A stretch of DNA of 64,000 bases from Myxococcales bacterium (GTDB lineage: Bacteria; Myxococcota_A; Polyangia; Palsa-1104; JAEUJZ01): positions 113,631-177,630 of the forward strand of contig JAEUKB010000026.1 in the NCBI GenBank assembly GCA_016794365.1. Direction: 5' to 3'. The notes beneath the pieces are model-generated. The model worked only from the letters and a program-made list of their open reading frames with translations, did not search any database and was not told the origin of the DNA. Both the position numbers and the translations under genes were made by a program. Shown piece by piece: positions 9,519 to 19,114 of the stretch (the stretch's first letter is position 1; every line of letters starts with the position of its first letter).

Positions 9519-11483
9519 ATGCGACGGACCCCTCTGCCCTTGCTCGTGCTTCTGCTTGGGGCTGCGCCCGTGCCACCAGCCAGTGCAGCACCGGCTCCAG
9601 CAGCCGCAGCCGCTACGTCTTCCGATAAGCCACTTGTCCCGCGTGAGCTTCAGACCGATGAAGAACTTTCACGCGCCATCCGTGAGCACTACACCAAGTA
9701 CGAGCATCACATCCCGATGCGCGACGGGGTGAAGCTGTACACCCATGTCTACGTGCCCAAAGACCGCAGCCAGAGCTATCCGATTCTGCTCTTGCGTACC
9801 CCGTACGGAATCGGTCCCTATGGCATCGACAACTATCCGCAGGCCAAGGATGCGCGCGCGCTTCGCAGCTTCTCTCCAGCCCCGTCTCTCATCGCGCACG
9901 GGATGATCTTTGCCTTCCAAGACGTACGCGGAAAGCTGATGTCCGAAGGAAGCTTTGCCGATGTGACCCCCCACATCCCGAGCAAGCGCGGCCCCCAAGA
10001 CGTAGATCAGTCGAGCGACGCCTACGACACCATCGACTGGCTGGTCAAGCACGTCCCCGGCAACAACGGCAAGGTCGGCACTTGGGGTAACTCCTATCCA
10101 GGCTTTTATGCCACCCACTCCGCGATCGATGCGCACCCTGCGCTCAAGGCGGTGTCGCCCCAGATGCCGGTCACAGACTGGTTTCTGGGAGACGACTTTC
10201 ACCACAACGGCGCGCTGTTTCTGGCCGATGCACTGATGTTTCACGCAAACTTCGGCAAGCCCAGACCCAAGCCGCAGCCCAAGGTGAGCTGGGACTTTGA
10301 CCCCGAGGTCGGCGACCTCTACGACTACTTCCTACAGATTGGTCCGCTGCACGATGCAGACACCCGAGTCGTCGGCACCGCGCTGCCGTTTTGGCGCGCC
10401 TGTGTCGAGCATCAGCGCCGCGATGAGTTCTGGAAAGCCCGCGATCCCCGCCCGCACCTGCGCAACATCAAGCCAGCGATCCTAACGGTGGGGGGACTCT
10501 ACGATGCCGAGGACCTGTTTGGGGCGCTCCAGACGTATCAGGCCATCGAAAAGCAGAGCCCAGGCACCAACAGCTCGCTCGTGGTCGGTCCGTGGAAGCA
10601 CGGCGGGCAGTACCGAACCGACGGCGATGTGCTCGGCGACCTGCACTTTGGCCACAAGACCGCGCGCTTTTTCCAGAATCACATCCTGGCACCGTTTTTC
10701 CTTCTGCATCTCAAAGGAATCAAGACCGACACGCAAGCGGAAGCCTGGATGTTTGAGACGGGCACAAACGAGTGGCGGCGCTATCCAAGCTGGCCTCCGG
10801 CTGCGGTCAAGCAGACTCCCTTCTATTTGGCTGCGGGCGGCACATTGACCACGGACAGCACGGCCCCCGAAGGCGTGGACCGCTACCTGAGCGACCCGCG
10901 CAAGCCGGTTCCGTACCGGGAGCGGATGTCCAATCACCGCGAGCCAGAGTACATGGTCGAAGATCAGCGCTTTGCCGCGCGGCGGCCCGATGTGCTGACG
11001 TACCAAGGTCCGGTGCTCGACCAAGATGTCACGGTCGCAGGGCCGATTGAGGTCGATCTCTTTGTGGCCTCGACCAGCAACGATGCCGACTTCGTGGTCA
11101 AGCTGATCGATGTCTACCCTGACTCTGCCGCCGATCCCGATCCCAACCCACGCGGCGTACGCATGGGCGGCTACCAAGCGCTGGTTCGGGGCGAGGTCAT
11201 GCGCGCGCGCTTCCGCAACAGCTTTGAACAGCCAGAGCCGATGACCCCCAACCAGCCGACACGCATCCGCTTTGCGCTGCCTGATGTGAACCACACGTTC
11301 CGGCCCGGCCACCGCATGATGGTGCAGATCCAAAGCTCGTGGTTCCCGCTGGTCGAACGCCACCCGCAGCAGTTCATCGATACCTATCGCGCCACCGAAA
11401 AAGACTTCGTAGTCGCCACCCATCAGGTCTTTCGCGGCGGACAAAAGCGGTCTGTCATTACGCTGCCTATCCTCAGCAAGTAG
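9519..11483 (+). CDS. CocE/NonD family hydrolase (X-Pro dipeptidyl-peptidase S15-like)
   Basis: The product has 654 residues. A signal peptide (PLLVLLLGAAPVPPASA) is followed by an alpha/beta-hydrolase domain that starts with the RDGVKLYTHVYVP segment typical of CocE/S15 enzymes. The nucleophile elbow is GTWGNSYPGFYA (GxSYxG). The C-terminal third, beginning near DVTVAGPIEVDLFVAST, is the jelly-roll X-Pro dipeptidyl-peptidase C domain with its WFPL-ER-PQ end. It is probably a secreted or periplasmic esterase or peptidase acting on acyl or prolyl substrates. The ATG at 9519 was chosen; a TTG at 9483 is in frame but would hide the signal peptide start. Confidence 0.85.
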   Translation: MRRTPLPLLVLLLGAAPVPPASAAPAPAAAAATSSDKPLVPRELQTDEELSRAIREHYTKYEHHIPMRDGVKLYTHVYVPKDRSQSYPILLLRTPYGIGPYGIDNYPQAKDARALRSFSPAPSLIAHGMIFAFQDVRGKLMSEGSFADVTPHIPSKRGPQDVDQSSDAYDTIDWLVKHVPGNNGKVGTWGNSYPGFYATHSAIDAHPALKAVSPQMPVTDWFLGDDFHHNGALFLADALMFHANFGKPRPKPQPKVSWDFDPEVGDLYDYFLQIGPLHDADTRVVGTALPFWRACVEHQRRDEFWKARDPRPHLRNIKPAILTVGGLYDAEDLFGALQTYQAIEKQSPGTNSSLVVGPWKHGGQYRTDGDVLGDLHFGHKTARFFQNHILAPFFLLHLKGIKTDTQAEAWMFETGTNEWRRYPSWPPAAVKQTPFYLAAGGTLTTDSTAPEGVDRYLSDPRKPVPYRERMSNHREPEYMVEDQRFAARRPDVLTYQGPVLDQDVTVAGPIEVDLFVASTSNDADFVVKLIDVYPDSAADPDPNPRGVRMGGYQALVRGEVMRARFRNSFEQPEPMTPNQPTRIRFALPDVNHTFRPGHRMMVQIQSSWFPLVERHPQQFIDTYRATEKDFVVATHQVFRGGQKRSVITLPILSK

Positions 11484-11531
11484 CCCGGACAAGCGACCCT
11501 CCTTGCGAAAACCAGACAGCCAGCGAAGCGA

Positions 11532-13394
11532 ATGAAGCGAAACCCACTTTCAGTCCTGCGTGAGGTCTTTGGCTATCCGGCCTTTCGCGGACGCCAGGCC
11601 GAGGTCATTGACCATGTGCTTGCGGGCGGCTCCGCGCTGGTGCTGATGCCCACAGGTGGCGGCAAGAGCCTGTGCTATCAGGTGCCCGCGCTGTGCCTCT
11701 CGGGACTGGCGCTGGTGATCTCGCCCCTCATTGCGCTGATGCGAGATCAGGTCACAGCCCTTCAGCAGGTCGGGGTCCGGGCCGTGGTCTATAACTCGAC
11801 GCTACGGGCCGACGAAAAGGCGCAGGTGCGCAAGGCGGCGCTCACCGGCAAGCTGGACCTTCTGTACGTCGCGCCAGAGACGCTCAACACTGAGTTTTTC
11901 ACCGACTTTGCAGGACGGCTGACCCTGAGCCTTTTCGCGGTCGATGAAGCGCACTGTGTCAGCCAGTGGGGACACGACTTTCGACCGGACTATCTGGAGA
12001 TCGCCAAGCTGCGCGCGCTGCATCCGCAGGTGCCCCTTTTGGCCCTGACTGCGACCGCCGATCCGCAGACCCGGGAGGAGATCCAGCAGCGACTCGGCCT
12101 GTCCCAAGACCCGCTGTTTTCATCGAGCTTTGATCGCCCAAACATCCGCTACGAGATCACCCAGCGCAAGGAAGCGCGGCGGCAGCTCCTTGACTTTATC
12201 AGCGGCAGACATCGCGGCGAGTCCGGGATCGTCTACTGCCTGTCGCGTCGCAAGACCGAAGAGACGGCAGAGTGGCTGTGCAGCCAGGGTGTCCAAGCCC
12301 TGCCCTATCATGCCGGACTCGATCCGCAGACGCGCCAGCTTCATCAGGATCGGTTCCAGCGCGAAGAAGGCCTGGTGATCTGCGCCACGATTGCCTTCGG
12401 GATGGGCATCGACAAGCCCGATGTCCGCTTTGTCGCCCACATCGACCTGCCCAAGAGCGTAGAGAGCTACTACCAAGAGACGGGACGCGCCGGTCGGGAT
12501 GGTCAGCCTGCCGAAGCGTGGATGGTCTATGGGCTGGGCGATGTCGTCAGCCAAAGGCGGCTCATCGAGCAGGGCGAAGGCACGCAGGAGTGGAAGCGGC
12601 TCAGCCAGCGAAAGCTCGGTGCGCTGCTCGGTCTATGCGAGAGCGTCCAGTGTCGCCGCAAGGGCCTGCTCGGCTACTTCGGGGAAGCGCATCCTGGCGA
12701 CTGTGGTCACTGCGACAACTGCCAGCAGCCGCCCAAGGCCCTAGACGGCACAGAGCTGGGCAGAAAGGCGCTGAGCGCGGTCGCACGCACCGACCAAAAG
12801 TTTGGCGCCGGGCACCTCATCGACATCTTGATGGGCCGACACACCGACAAGGTGGACCGCTTTGGTCACGACAGCTTGAGCGTCTTTGGCATCGGCAGTG
12901 GGGAATCGGAGCGCACCTGGTCGAGCGTGTTTCGCCAGCTCACCGCTGCGGGCTTTCTGGACGTAGACGCCGAGTATGGAGCGTTCCTGCTCAATCGACT
13001 GTCCTGGCAGCTGATGCGCGCGCAGACCTCGCTGATGATCCGGCAAGAAGACGAGTCTACGCGCCCACCGCGCAGCCGGACCGCCCGCAGCGCGCGCAGC
13101 ACCACGTCACGCAGTGCCCTACCGCAGGCCGCAGCCGGGGGCGGCGAGCTGTTTGACGTGCTGCGGGCGCTGCGCAAAAAGCTGGCCGAGTCGCAGGGAA
13201 TCCCGCCCTACGTGGTGTTTCACGACAGCACCCTGCGTGAGATGGCGACCGAGCGGCCCCAGACCCTGGACGCGCTGGCCCAGATCTCGGGGGTCGGTCA
13301 GGTCAAGCTGGAGCGCTACGGAGCGACGTTCCTGTCCGCCATCAGGGACTACGCACACCCTGCGCAGCAAGACGCCGCCCACGACTCGGTCTAG
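11532..13394 (+). CDS. recQ: ATP-dependent DNA helicase RecQ
   Basis: The product has 620 residues and the full RecQ architecture. The helicase core has the FRGRQ motif 0, [12 protein letters not shown]alker [19 protein letters not shown] (DEAH with aromatic-rich loop), TATADPQTR, the [11 protein letters not shown] domain and [10 protein letters not shown] motif VI. A zinc-binding stretch with CxxxC and CxxC (GDCGHCDNC) follows, then a winged-helix region and a C-terminal HRDC domain ([16 protein letters not shown]). It unwinds DNA 3' to 5' in recombination and replication fork repair. A linker rich in Arg/Ser/Thr lies between the winged helix and HRDC. It lies 48 bp downstream of the hydrolase gene. 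Confidence 0.95.
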   Translation: MKRNPLSVLREVFGYPAFRGRQAEVIDHVLAGGSALVLMPTGGGKSLCYQVPALCLSGLALVISPLIALMRDQVTALQQVGVRAVVYNSTLRADEKAQVRKAALTGKLDLLYVAPETLNTEFFTDFAGRLTLSLFAVDEAHCVSQWGHDFRPDYLEIAKLRALHPQVPLLALTATADPQTREEIQQRLGLSQDPLFSSSFDRPNIRYEITQRKEARRQLLDFISGRHRGESGIVYCLSRRKTEETAEWLCSQGVQALPYHAGLDPQTRQLHQDRFQREEGLVICATIAFGMGIDKPDVRFVAHIDLPKSVESYYQETGRAGRDGQPAEAWMVYGLGDVVSQRRLIEQGEGTQEWKRLSQRKLGALLGLCESVQCRRKGLLGYFGEAHPGDCGHCDNCQQPPKALDGTELGRKALSAVARTDQKFGAGHLIDILMGRHTDKVDRFGHDSLSVFGIGSGESERTWSSVFRQLTAAGFLDVDAEYGAFLLNRLSWQLMRAQTSLMIRQEDESTRPPRSRTARSARSTTSRSALPQAAAGGGELFDVLRALRKKLAESQGIPPYVVFHDSTLREMATERPQTLDALAQISGVGQVKLERYGATFLSAIRDYAHPAQQDAAHDSV

Positions 13395-13411
13395 ACGGTC
13401 AGGTCGCGTGT

Positions 13412-14311
13412 TTAGGGGGCGACGCCTTGTAGACCGAGGCCCACCATCACGCCGCTTTGGCCATAGGGTCCGCTCTGCCTGCTGCTCATCACCATGGGAT
13501 AGACGGCGGCGGACTGTCCCTGCTTGCGATGCAGCCACGGACCGAGAACCCCCATCGCAGAGCCCACCGCCATGCCGGTCAGCACGTCGGTCGCATAGTG
13601 CTTGTCGGCGCTGATGCGCAGCAGACCCGATAGCGTAGCCAGCGGCATCCCGAGCGCCCAAATGAGCGGGGCCAAGCGGTAGTGTCGCAGCGAAGCCACG
13701 GTTCCCGCCGAGGTCGCCAGCGCAAAAGCCATGGTGGTATGCCCCGAAAAGAACGACAGGTTGTTGTCTGCGGCCCCTGCCACCTGGGTCTTTTCCGCTT
13801 CGGGCAGGAAGTGGACAAAGGGACGCTCTCGACCGACCGCGAACTTGACGAGCTGGTTTAGGTCCACGGCGAGGACGGTGGACTCCATCACCATCAGCAG
13901 ATCGACCAGGCCCTGCTTGGCGGAGCCTTGGTAGTAGTTGGCCAGAACCGACAGCCCCACCATCACAGCTGGGGTCAGCCCAAAGGCCGTTACGTCGCTC
14001 AGCCGACCAGGGACTTGGCTGCCAGAAGCCCGCAGCAGCGAGCGAACCCCGGCGTCAAAGCCGTTGAGCTGATCAGAGCCGTCGGCCCCACGCTCGCAGA
14101 TCCGGCAGGGCTGCGGAGCGAGCTGCGGCTTGGCGATCTCGGTCGCGATCCAGGCCCCCAAGCCGACGCCGATGATGGGTAGCTCGATGCGCAGGTCATA
14201 GCGAAACGTCGTGTCCACATACGGGGCAGGCGAAGCCGTAGGCGCATCCGCCCAGGCAGGAGGAGCCAGCAGACAGGCTCCAAGCACTACTGACAGTCCA
14301 AACGCACGCAT
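13412..14311 (-). CDS. Secreted or membrane PAP2 family phosphatase
   Basis: The product has 299 residues. A signal peptide (LSVVLGACLLAPPAWA) precedes a PAP2/type 2 phosphatidic acid phosphatase domain. The three motifs are KFAVGRERPFVH (K-x6-RP), FFSGHTTMAF (SGH) and SADKHYATDVLTG (x-x5-H-x3-D). The domain has several hydrophobic segments and probably acts on lipid phosphates at the envelope. A C-rich segment (PCRICERGADG) near residue 70 is unusual. The ATG at 14311 follows GGAGG, which fixes the start. The frame is open further upstream into a repeat array but is not protein-like there. It converges on recQ. Confidence 0.85.
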   Translation of the reverse strand: MRAFGLSVVLGACLLAPPAWADAPTASPAPYVDTTFRYDLRIELPIIGVGLGAWIATEIAKPQLAPQPCRICERGADGSDQLNGFDAGVRSLLRASGSQVPGRLSDVTAFGLTPAVMVGLSVLANYYQGSAKQGLVDLLMVMESTVLAVDLNQLVKFAVGRERPFVHFLPEAEKTQVAGAADNNLSFFSGHTTMAFALATSAGTVASLRHYRLAPLIWALGMPLATLSGLLRISADKHYATDVLTGMAVGSAMGVLGPWLHRKQGQSAAVYPMVMSSRQSGPYGQSGVMVGLGLQGVAP

Positions 14312-14389
14312 CTGACCTCCGACTGGCTGCACGTACTCATGCGCTGGGCCGATTGTCGCGCAGCGCAGCCGCAAGCGTAGGACAAAACG

Positions 14390-14675
14390 CAGGGTCGTCA
14401 CCCTTGCCACACTGCGCAAAACCCACTGCGCTGGGGTCTTCACCCTTCCCCAGCTGCTCGCGCTCCAGTTTCGGGAAGGTCTTCACCCTTGCCACACTGC
14501 TCGCGCTCCAGTTTCGGGAAGGTCTTCCCCCTTCCCCATCTGCTCGCGCTCCAGTTTTGGGAAGGTCTTCACCCTTCCCCATCTGCTTGCGCTCCGGTTT
14601 CGCGAGGGTGCCGACCCTTTGCGAACGGCTCGCGCTCCGGTTTCGGGAGGGTCTTCACCCTGGCGGCGGGGTACA
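14390..14675. repeat. Tandem repeat array, 43-bp period
   Basis: The segment CGCTCC(A/G)GTTT recurs at 14461, 14504, 14547, 14590 and 14633, exactly 43 bp apart each time, with a degraded copy upstream. Each unit runs GCGCTCCAG, TTTCGGGAA, GGTCTTCACCC and a C-rich tail. No gene is supported here, although short frames stay open on both strands. The array fills the gap between the PAP2 phosphatase start and the end of the sigma54 activator. Units are adjacent with no unique spacers, so it is not a CRISPR array. The GCGCTCC-G and GGTCTT blocks also occur, inverted, in the 42-bp array near 39.2 kb. Confidence 0.85.
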
Positions 14676-14701
14676 AACGGAGGGACAGGCAGGTCCAGAC
14701 G

Positions 14702-16522
14702 CTAGGACGGCTCGGGACGCTCGGACTCTTCCCGCTCCAGGAAGCGGAAGACCGTGCGGGGATCGACGCCCAGCGCTTGGGCGGCGCGGGTCCGATTGCC
14801 ACCACACAAGGCCAGGGTATCGAGCACGTACTGGCGGGCAAAGCGCTCTTTGGCATCGGCCAGCGGCAGGATCTCGGCCACCTGCTGGGACAGCAGGCCA
14901 AGGTCTTCGGGCTCTAGCAGCTCACGGTCGGCCATCACCAGCGCCTTCTTGATGTGGTTTTCAAGCTGCCGGACGTTGCCGGGCCAGCCAAAGCGACGGA
15001 TGGCCAGCTCTGCCGCCTGCGACAAGCTGCGCTGAGGAAGCTTCAGCTCATCGGCAAAGCGACGCAGAAAGGATCGGGCCAGCAGCAGCACATCATCGCC
15101 ACGCTCGCGCAGCGGTGGGAGCTGGACCTGCACGACGTTGAGCCGGTAGTAGAGATCTTCGCGGAAGCGACCGGAGCGAATCTCTGAGGCCAGGTCGCGG
15201 TGGGTCGCAGACAGGACGCGAACATCGACCGGCTCCGGTTTGCTATCACCGACGCGCAGGATCACGCGCTCTTGCAGCACCCGCAGCAGCTTGACCTGAA
15301 GCGGCATCGGCATCTCACCGATTTCGTCTAGGAAGATCGTACCGCCCTGCGCCGCTTGGATGCGACCGGGCTTGTTGGCGACCGCGCCGGTGAAGGCCCC
15401 TCGGACGTGACCAAAGAGCTCGGACTCTAGGAGCTGCTCAGGGATCGCGCCGCAGTTGATGGCGACAAACGGTCCTTTGGCACGCGGTGAGCGCCGGTGA
15501 ATCTCTTGAGCCACCAGCTCTTTGCCGGTGCCGGTTTCGCCCGTGATGAGCACCGAGACATCGCTCTGCGCGACCTTGCTGACGGTGCGCATGACCTCTT
15601 GCATGACGGGGGATGCGCCCAGGCCAATGCCAACGCTGGCCATCGCAACACTGCGCATCTGCTCCAGCTCGGTGCCAAGCCGCTGGTTGTCACGCCGCAG
15701 TTCCCCCAGCAGGTGGGCATTGCGCAGGAGCAGACCGGCCTGCGCCGCGATCACGGTCAGCACTTCCAGGTCGGCGCTCCGAAACAGACGCTTTACATCA
15801 CTCGAACCGACATAGAGCGCGCCAAGGAGCTGTCCGCGCTCACGCAGGGGCACACACATCACGCTCGACAGTCGCAGGTACATCACCGACTGGGCGTTCT
15901 GAAACTCGGCGTCCTTGCAGGCATCGCTGACGATCACCGGCTGCTCGGTGCGCAGCACCTTGGCGACGATCGAGTCGGACAGCTTGGCATCGGGCTCGCT
16001 CACCGGCTGCTGACCCCTGGCGCGTCCCAGCTTGATGCGCGGCGGCATACCGGGAGAGGACAGCACCAAAAAGCCATTGTCGGCCTGGGTGATCTCCACC
16101 ACGGCATCGACCAGCGCAGTCCAAAGCTCCTCGGGCTCATAGTGATTGAGCAGCCGCTCCGAGAAGCGATGCAGCTTGCGCAGAGCGCTGAGCACATCGG
16201 AATCGGCGCTCGCGGGGATGGCGACAAGGGGCGACGCAGACTCAGCAGCCAGCTCGATGGTGCATAAGCCGAGCTGGACACGCTCGCCCACGGTCAGCTT
16301 GAGCTTGCTCTTGCGCTTACCACCGACAAGGACTTCACCATCGACCGCCACCACGGTCACGTCCTGATCGCCACGAGAGAAATAGGCGTGACTGGGCCGC
16401 ACCTGTGGGTCGCTGACCACGATGTCGTTATCGGGACTGCGGCCAAAGGTGGTCAGCGGCTTGACGAGTCGAATCACGCGCGGCTCGGTTGCCGTCGGAA
16501 CAGTCAAGCGAAGCGTTAGCAT
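14702..16522 (-). CDS. Sigma-54-dependent transcriptional activator with FHA and GAF domains
   Basis: The product has 606 residues. Domains in order: an FHA domain (TTFGRSPDNDIVVSDP near residue 26, then PSHAYFSR), a GAF-like sensor at about 125-275, a sigma54 AAA+ domain with GETGTGKE Walker A, GAFTGA loop and the FLDEIGEM Walker B, and a C-terminal Fis-type helix-turn-helix (ALCGGNRTRAAQALGV). FHA domains bind phosphothreonine, so the activator is probably controlled by Ser/Thr kinases, as is common in myxobacteria. The ATG at 16522 has TAGGAG upstream. It follows the TPR/coiled-coil gene by 6 bp, so both are likely co-transcribed. Confidence 0.92.
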   Translation of the reverse strand: MLTLRLTVPTATEPRVIRLVKPLTTFGRSPDNDIVVSDPQVRPSHAYFSRGDQDVTVVAVDGEVLVGGKRKSKLKLTVGERVQLGLCTIELAAESASPLVAIPASADSDVLSALRKLHRFSERLLNHYEPEELWTALVDAVVEITQADNGFLVLSSPGMPPRIKLGRARGQQPVSEPDAKLSDSIVAKVLRTEQPVIVSDACKDAEFQNAQSVMYLRLSSVMCVPLRERGQLLGALYVGSSDVKRLFRSADLEVLTVIAAQAGLLLRNAHLLGELRRDNQRLGTELEQMRSVAMASVGIGLGASPVMQEVMRTVSKVAQSDVSVLITGETGTGKELVAQEIHRRSPRAKGPFVAINCGAIPEQLLESELFGHVRGAFTGAVANKPGRIQAAQGGTIFLDEIGEMPMPLQVKLLRVLQERVILRVGDSKPEPVDVRVLSATHRDLASEIRSGRFREDLYYRLNVVQVQLPPLRERGDDVLLLARSFLRRFADELKLPQRSLSQAAELAIRRFGWPGNVRQLENHIKKALVMADRELLEPEDLGLLSQQVAEILPLADAKERFARQYVLDTLALCGGNRTRAAQALGVDPRTVFRFLEREESERPEPS

Positions 16523-16528
16523 GCGCTC

Positions 16529-17497
16529 CTAGAATGCCAAAGTCAGCGCCGGGGGGATAGCGGATGTGCTCTGCGGGGTCGGAATGGGCGGCGGCAGCAG
16601 CTCTTTGGGGGGCTGCGACAGTTCGCGAATCTCGACGGTGGTCTTGGCATGCCAGAGCGCATCAATGAGCCCCGCCAGCACCAGAACCCAAAAGGCCGAG
16701 CCAGTGCCCAGATAGGTTCCCGTCAGGGCTTGGGCGGCTTGATACTCACGCGCGGGGAAGGTGTTGTCGGGATAGCGAAGGCGAACCGTCAGCCACGCCC
16801 CGGCAGATGCGGCGCCGGTCAGGGCTTCTCCGACCAGAAGCACCGTACCGACCGCCGTCCGTCCGTCCGCGAGCTGGGGAACGCCAAACGGCACAAAGTG
16901 CAGCGGGCTGAGCTTGCGATGGATCACGCGCTCGTAGTAGACGCGCTTGGCTTGCTTCTGGGCCAGCTCTTCTGCGCGCTTCTGAAGCGCTTCGGCTTCC
17001 GCCTTCTGGCGCTGCTCTTCTTCTTGCTGACGACGGCGAATCTCTTCTAGGCGCTGCTCGTTGCGGCGGCGGATGTCGTCCAAGAAGGCCACGGCTTTGA
17101 GCGGATCGACCAGCGGATCGAGCGAGAAGTCAGGCCGAAGGGACAAGAGCAGGTTGAACTCTTGCTCGGCCCCCGCTTCGTCGTGTTCAAAGAAGTACGA
17201 CAAGGCGAGCAGCCGGTGCGCCAGCAGGAGCTGGTCTTCCTGGGCAAGCAGCGTCTGCGGATAGAGCAGTGGACGCAGGGTCAGCACAGCGGCGGCATAG
17301 TCACCACGCTGATAGGCCAGCTTGCCGCGCTGAAGTCGGGCTTCGGGGCTCTGATCGCTTGGGTTGGGCAGTGGGCTGGACGGTCGCAGCTGATCACGAC
17401 GAGCAGGTGGATGTGGGTCGTCCGCATGCGACGACAGCGGGTGGCTTAGAACCAGCACCGTGCCGAGGCTCAGACTGACTGCTGACCGTCGCAACAT
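16529..17497 (-). CDS. Exported protein with TPR-like and coiled-coil regions
   Basis: The product has 322 residues of unknown function. It has an N-terminal signal peptide (VSLSLGTVLVLSHPLSSHA) and a helical repeat-like region at about 50-135 that reads like TPR units (RGKLAYQRGDYAAAV). A charged Glu/Gln/Arg coiled coil follows at about 145-195. The C-terminus has two hydrophobic segments near 215-245 and 265-285 and a Pro-rich tail. The arrangement matches many myxobacterial envelope proteins of unknown role. Its 6-bp spacing to the sigma54 activator suggests an operon and possibly a shared envelope-signalling role (inference). Confidence 0.65.
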   Translation of the reverse strand: MLRRSAVSLSLGTVLVLSHPLSSHADDPHPPARRDQLRPSSPLPNPSDQSPEARLQRGKLAYQRGDYAAAVLTLRPLLYPQTLLAQEDQLLLAHRLLALSYFFEHDEAGAEQEFNLLLSLRPDFSLDPLVDPLKAVAFLDDIRRRNEQRLEEIRRRQQEEEQRQKAEAEALQKRAEELAQKQAKRVYYERVIHRKLSPLHFVPFGVPQLADGRTAVGTVLLVGEALTGAASAGAWLTVRLRYPDNTFPAREYQAAQALTGTYLGTGSAFWVLVLAGLIDALWHAKTTVEIRELSQPPKELLPPPIPTPQSTSAIPPALTLAF

Positions 17498-17583
17498 CCA
17501 AGGAAGTTCATATCACGGAGGGGGCCCGCACCGTCCAAAAACCAGCGAGACGGGCGGGTAGCAAGGCGCAGCAGGCGGATGAA

Positions 17584-18975
17584 CTAGGCGCGAGCGCGAC
17601 GACGACGAGCCGCCATCGCGAGCAGGGCCAGCGTACCGAGTGCCGAAGCAGCCGAGGCCGAGGATCCGCGCTGGCCACTGACATCGCAGCCGAGCAGACC
17701 ACCGCCCGTCAGCTTGTAGTCAGCGGCGCTGACGCAGGCTCCGTTGGCACAGACGCTACCGGCGGCGCACTGGGCGCTGCTCGTGCAGGTGTCGTAGCAG
17801 GCACCGCTTTCACCGCAAGCCAGGTTGCCAGCGCACTGCGGACGGCTGCCACGCGGCGCAGCACCAATCACAGGCGAGCAAGTACCCGCCGAGCCAGCCA
17901 CGTCGCAGGCGTTGCACTGACCTTCGCAGGTCGAGTTGCAGCAGACGCCGTCTACGCAGAAGCCCGACTTGCACTCGCCCTGATCACCGCAGGCCGTACC
18001 GAGGGCCTTCTTGAAGGTGATCGCCAGGTCATGCGGACCCGTGACGCCGGGGATGGTGTAGGTATTGTTCGAGACCTGGCCCGTCACGTCGCTGCCGTCC
18101 AGCGTGATGGTGTCCACTTCGTAGCCGGGCTCTGGCGTGATGGTGCAGACCGCGTCCTTGAGGTCGGGAGCCGGGTTCGGGGTGCAGACGATGGTGCCGT
18201 GGCCGTCCGGCGTGGTGGTGTTGATCGGGTAGGTCGGCAGCGAGAACAGCGCCGACACGTTGGTGTCTTTGCTGATCGTGATCGTGCATTGAAGCGCCTT
18301 GCCTGCGCTGGCGCAGTCGCCTCCCCAGCCGTCGAAGTAGTTCTTGCCGGGGTCGGGAACCGCCGTCAGGGTCACCACTTGTCCTTCTAGGAACTTGGCG
18401 GACTGGGTGGTGCAGCCCGCGCCGCACGAGATCGCCATCGGGCTCGAGATGATCGCGCCGGAGCCAATGCTGGCGCCCTTATCGACGCTCAGGGAGTAGA
18501 GCTTGCCGACAGCGTTGGTATCGACCGCGCTGTTGTTGATGGGGACGTTGTCCACGACCGCAGCGGGCGGAGCGACGTTGACGCGGTAGCTGAGCGAGCC
18601 GGGGCCCGTGCCGTTGGCGACCGTGCCATTGACGGTATAGGTCACGGTGGCTCCGACTGGCAGGTCCGCCGCCGTGTTGAGCGAGCCCGTGCCATTGGCA
18701 GCCGAGCAGACACCACCGTTGGCACCGACGCAGGTCCAGGTCACGCCGGTCAGGCCAGCGGGCAGCAGGTCGGTGATCTTGGCTCCGGTGACAGGCGTCG
18801 GGCCAGCGTTGCTGACGACGACCTTGTAGGAGATCGGAGCGCCCCACTCGACAGCGGCAGCGCCATCGGTCACGGTCACGCCCAGGTTGGCGTAGTTTAC
18901 GCCGGTGGTGATCGCCGTCTGAACCAGCGGCCCAAGAAGCGGCGAGGTGCCGGTAGATTTGATGTTGTAGTTGCC
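17584..18975 (-). pseudogene. DUF11/MYXO-CTERM surface protein, 3' fragment (split by element 1)
   Basis: This is the downstream part of a gene whose upstream part lies at 23385-24467. The fragment begins with GNYNI, encoded by the 15-bp repeat, then a DUF11-like domain (VEWGAPISYKVVVSNAGPTPV), an InlB-type beta-repeat segment (YPINTTTPDGHGTIVCTPNP), a Cys-rich region resembling the Dictyostelium/TNFR-like repeats, and a C-terminal hydrophobic helix followed by RRRRARA. That end is a MYXO-CTERM-like sorting signal preceded by a GC dipeptide (LLGCDVSG). The frame is in phase with the other half across the repeat. A frame is also open upstream to 19290 inside element 1, but it has no start resembling a signal peptide. 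Confidence 0.85.
18961..18975. repeat. attachment-site core, far end of element 1
   Basis: This is the first copy of the 15-bp direct repeat. It encodes GNYNI on the minus strand in the DUF11 frame. The flanking bases differ from the other copy (T at 18960, A at 18976), so the identity is exactly 15 bp. Just inside, an AGCGAC...GTCGCT inverted pair and a CCGTCGCTGTA motif follow. Confidence 0.85.
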
Positions 18976-19114
18976 AGAGCGACAGCTAGCGCCGTCGCTG
19001 TACCACGCTTTTCGCAAGACCGAGTGCCCAATTTGTGCCATGTGGACAAAAAGGCCGCTCCAGCAACGCAACACGGACGAGGACCAGCGCAGTACGGTAC
19101 TGCTTATGCCTTGG

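Noticed and set aside
14390..14675. CRISPR-like look of the 43-bp array
   Set aside because: Units are directly adjacent with no unique spacers and no cas genes nearby.
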